From positions 1 through 9,895 of the forward strand of contig WGBS01000307.1 of NCBI GenBank assembly GCA_015494165.1: 9,895 nt of DNA, in the 5' to 3' direction. Position numbers and translations under genes: made by a program. The DNA comes from Gammaproteobacteria bacterium. Lineage in GTDB: Bacteria; Pseudomonadota; Gammaproteobacteria; S144-34. Positions within the stretch are counted from its first letter, which is position 1, and each line of letters begins with the position of its first letter. A model generated the notes under the pieces. That model saw only the letters and a program-made list of their open reading frames with translations. It was not told where the DNA came from and ran no database searches. Below are positions 5,582 to 9,895 of the stretch, piece by piece.

Positions 5582-6769
5582 TCAGTCCCAGCTGAGGGCG
5601 GCGCCCGTCTGGTACTCGATGACGCGGGTCTCGAAGAAGTTCTTCTCCTTGCGGATGTTGGCCTGCTCGTCGAGCCAGGGCAGGGCGCAGCGCGCGCCCG
5701 GGAAGGGCTCCTCCAGCCCCACGCGCCGGGCGCGGCGGTTGGCCACGTAGCGGAACTGCTCGATATGGTCCTCGGCGGAGTAGCCGAGGATGGGCTCGGG
5801 GCAGATGTAGCGCGCGTAGCCGGCCTCGGCCGCCTCGGCCTCCTCCCACATCTCGCGCACCGCGCGCGGGTCGGGGCGGATGCCCTCCTCCTCCATGATG
5901 GTGCGCACCACGCGCAGGCCGAAGGCGCAGTGCATGACCTCGTCGCGCATGATGTACTGGAGCTGCTCGCCCGTGCCGCGCATCAGGCCGCGGCGCTGCA
6001 GGGCGAAGATGGGGCTGAAGCCGTTGTAGAACCAGCAGCCCTCGAAGACCGCGGCGAAGAAGAGGTAGGAGAGCAGGAAGGTGTGGAGCTCGTCGCGGTC
6101 GGAGAGGTCGATGTCGGCGCGCAGCACGGCCTTGAGGCGGCGGTTGGTGATGGCCACCTTGCGGTGGATCTCGGGCACCACGCGGTAGCGGTTGTAGATC
6201 TCGCCCTGGTCGAGGCCGATGGTCTCGATGCAGTGCTGGTAGGTCCAGGTGTGCAGCGCCTCCTCGTAGACCTGACGCGCTTGGTAGATCTGCAGCTCCG
6301 GCGCCGTCATCTTCTCCATCACCGCCAGGCCGATGTTGCGCATGGCGAGCACGTCGGCCGTCGTCAGGTAGGCGAGCACGTTGGTGTAGAGGTGGCGCTC
6401 CTCGGCGGTGAGGCGGTGCTTGTAGTCGTGGACGTCCTGGAGCATGTTGATGTCCAGCGGCGTCCAGTGGTTCTTGTTGGCGTTCAGGAAGAAGCTCCAC
6501 GCCCAGGGGTAGCGGAAGGGCGCGAGCTGGTTGATGTCGGCCTTGCCGTTGACGGCGCGCTTGTCCTCCACGCGCACGGGCTCGGCCGCCACGGGCATGG
6601 CCTCCTCGGCGGGGGCGGGCGCCGCGGCGGGCGGCGCCGCCCGCGGCCGCTCCGGCACGGCCGGCGCGGGCGGACGCGGCCCGAGTTCCGGCGCGGCCTC
6701 CGCCCCGGGGGCGGGCCCGCCGCGCGCGCCGCCGGTGAAGGGGGCCAGGGGATCGTCCCAGTTCAGCAT
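5582..6769 (-). CDS. nrdB: Class Ia ribonucleotide reductase, small (radical-generating) subunit
   Basis: A 395-aa ferritin-like protein that houses a diiron-tyrosyl radical and passes it to NrdA; it needs oxygen to assemble the cofactor. By alignment with E. coli NrdB, ligands are Asp139, Glu170, His173, Glu243, Glu277 and His280. The pattern EEALHTWTY (169-177) puts Tyr177 at the position of the E. coli radical Tyr122, so this is not a Tyr-less class Ic protein. The C-terminus (EYQTGAALSWD) would be the NrdA-docking tail. Residues about 13-68 are an Ala/Pro-rich, probably disordered extension before the fold. Start ATG at 6769 has GGAGGAG (6775-6781) 5 nt upstream; the ATG at 6865 is rejected because it reads through a tandem repeat. 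A small inverted repeat, CTCAG/CTGAG (5581-5596), covers the stop. nrdD follows after 16 nt. Confidence 0.95.
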   Translation of the reverse strand: MLNWDDPLAPFTGGARGGPAPGAEAAPELGPRPPAPAVPERPRAAPPAAAPAPAEEAMPVAAEPVRVEDKRAVNGKADINQLAPFRYPWAWSFFLNANKNHWTPLDINMLQDVHDYKHRLTAEERHLYTNVLAYLTTADVLAMRNIGLAVMEKMTAPELQIYQARQVYEEALHTWTYQHCIETIGLDQGEIYNRYRVVPEIHRKVAITNRRLKAVLRADIDLSDRDELHTFLLSYLFFAAVFEGCWFYNGFSPIFALQRRGLMRGTGEQLQYIMRDEVMHCAFGLRVVRTIMEEEGIRPDPRAVREMWEEAEAAEAGYARYICPEPILGYSAEDHIEQFRYVANRRARRVGLEEPFPGARCALPWLDEQANIRKEKNFFETRVIEYQTGAALSWD

Positions 6770-6793
6770 CTCCACTCCTCCAGAAAAGGTTTT

Positions 6794-6817
6794 CGGTGAA
6801 CGGTGAACGGTGAACGG
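6794..6817. repeat. Tandem heptamer repeat, CGGTGAA x 3.4
   Basis: Three exact copies of CGGTGAA followed by CGG. Read with transcription this is TTCACCG repeated, ending about 13 nt upstream of the nrdB Shine-Dalgarno. Short heptameric tandem arrays occur in intergenic DNA of some bacteria; copy number could vary between strains. Confidence 0.85.
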
Positions 6818-6835
6818 ACTGCCGCTGGTGACGCT

Positions 6836-6853
6836 ATGCACCTCCATGTGCAT
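6836..6853. repeat. Small hairpin, ATGCAC/GTGCAT
   Basis: A perfect 6-bp stem with a 6-nt loop in the nrdA-nrdB spacer. It has no T-tract and no recognised regulator match. Confidence 0.4.
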
Positions 6854-6885
6854 GAACACTTCCACAGCCGTCCTTGGCCGCGGGC

Positions 6886-6916
6886 ATGCTCTGAAAAATC
6901 GAATTGTTCAGAGCAT
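6886..6916. repeat. 10-bp-stem hairpin ATGCTCTGAA/TTCAGAGCAT in the nrdA-nrdB spacer
   Basis: Perfect 10-bp arms (6886-6895 and 6907-6916) around an 11-nt loop, about 55 nt downstream of the nrdA stop. In the transcript the loop is U-rich, but no U-tract follows the stem; it is followed by GCCCGCGG. It could protect the nrdA 3' end, attenuate read-through into nrdB, or be a protein site. It is the strongest inverted repeat seen in the window. Confidence 0.65.
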
Positions 6917-6956
6917 CCATGCGTGCTTGCCTTTTCGTCTCTGTCAGCTGCCCACA

Positions 6957-6969
6957 GTTGACTGTCAAC
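6957..6969. repeat. Short palindrome GTTGAC T GTCAAC just after nrdA
   Basis: Two perfect 6-bp arms around a single T, starting 2 nt past the nrdA stop codon. A one-base centre argues against an RNA hairpin and for a dimer-binding site or chance. It is not an FNR box, because the TTGAC/GTCAA halves are too close. Confidence 0.4.
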
Positions 6970-6971
6970 CG

Positions 6972-9830
<2,859 letters not shown>

Positions 9831-9895
9831 CGGTGCGGCCCTCCTCCGGCGTCTGCGGTGCGTGCGAACTGGGCCCGCGACGGGGAGGGCGGAGG
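9831..9895. other. Upstream leader of nrdA, truncated by window end
   Basis: This 65-nt stretch holds the nrdA Shine-Dalgarno. I see no NrdR box (AT-rich 16-mer), FNR site or clear promoter hexamers in it. The main promoter and any NrdR control would lie beyond the edge. Confidence 0.5.

Larger units (their letters stand above)
6770..6971. other. 202-nt nrdA-nrdB spacer, AT-richer than its surroundings, with repeats and hairpins
   Basis: This is the only sizeable gap in the RNR cluster. Its base composition looks clearly less GC-rich than the genes. It holds a heptamer tandem repeat, two hairpins and a small palindrome, listed separately, and the nrdB ribosome binding site. On the minus strand TTGACA (plus 6963-6968) resembles a -35, but the hexamer 17 nt downstream (GACAGA) is a poor -10. 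I see no coding potential. It may modulate nrdA versus nrdB levels by partial termination or RNA processing (inference). Confidence 0.55.

Noticed and set aside
6770..6865. Upstream ATG start for nrdB at 6865
   Set aside because: The added 32 residues are read through the heptamer repeat and hairpin. The ATG at 6769 has GGAGGAG at the proper distance and begins sensible protein.
6934..6968. Sigma-70 promoter for nrdB from TTGACA on the minus strand
   Set aside because: The -35 is perfect but the -10 at 17 nt spacing (GACAGA) matches only 2 of 6, and the TTGACA is part of a small palindrome. Too weak to call.

Overview
This is a very GC-rich window (roughly 70% by eye, not counted) from a bacterium. 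It is probably a facultatively anaerobic or microaerophilic proteobacterium. The evidence is a long NrdA with two N-terminal ATP-cone regions (a Pseudomonas-like architecture), a Pseudomonas-type NrdD tail sequence, and a near-consensus FNR/ANR box. Genus cannot be read from the sequence. A gamma- or betaproteobacterium is an inference.

Layout. (1) Positions 1-73, minus strand: the first 24 codons of an FMN-dependent nitronate monooxygenase (2-nitropropane dioxygenase) family protein, cut by the window edge. (2) 74-251: a divergent intergenic region with an FNR/ANR/DNR-type box at 131-144 and an 18-bp palindrome at 90-107. (3) 252-2903, plus strand: an 883-residue type IIIA P-type ATPase, a plasma-membrane proton pump. 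(4) 2885-2926: inverted repeats at the convergent gene ends, a likely bidirectional terminator. (5) 9830 down to 2919, minus strand: a five-gene ribonucleotide reductase cluster in transcription order nrdA, nrdB, nrdD core, a 61-aa glycyl-radical fragment of NrdD, and nrdG.

The RNR cluster is the most interesting part. Class Ia (oxygen-dependent, NrdA + NrdB) and class III (oxygen-sensitive, NrdD + NrdG) reductases sit in one co-directional block. The only real gap (202 nt) is between nrdA and nrdB. nrdB to nrdD is 16 nt, nrdD core to fragment is 37 nt, and the fragment stop overlaps the nrdG GTG start. The class III enzyme appears to be split. The 578-aa core has the active site and zinc knuckle but lacks both the N-terminal ATP-cone and the C-terminal glycyl-radical loop. 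The loop (RVMGY) lies on a separate 61-aa ORF with its own strong Shine-Dalgarno. In concept this resembles the stand-alone glycyl-radical protein YfiD/GrcA of pyruvate formate-lyase, but here it would be the only source of the radical glycine in the locus.

In a working model, NrdG uses a 4Fe-4S cluster and SAM to place a radical on Gly27 of the small protein. That protein docks into the NrdD core and activates a catalytic cysteine for anaerobic dNTP synthesis. NrdAB does the same job when oxygen is present. The FNR-type box between the proton pump and the nitronate monooxygenase gene hints that these neighbours are also oxygen-regulated.
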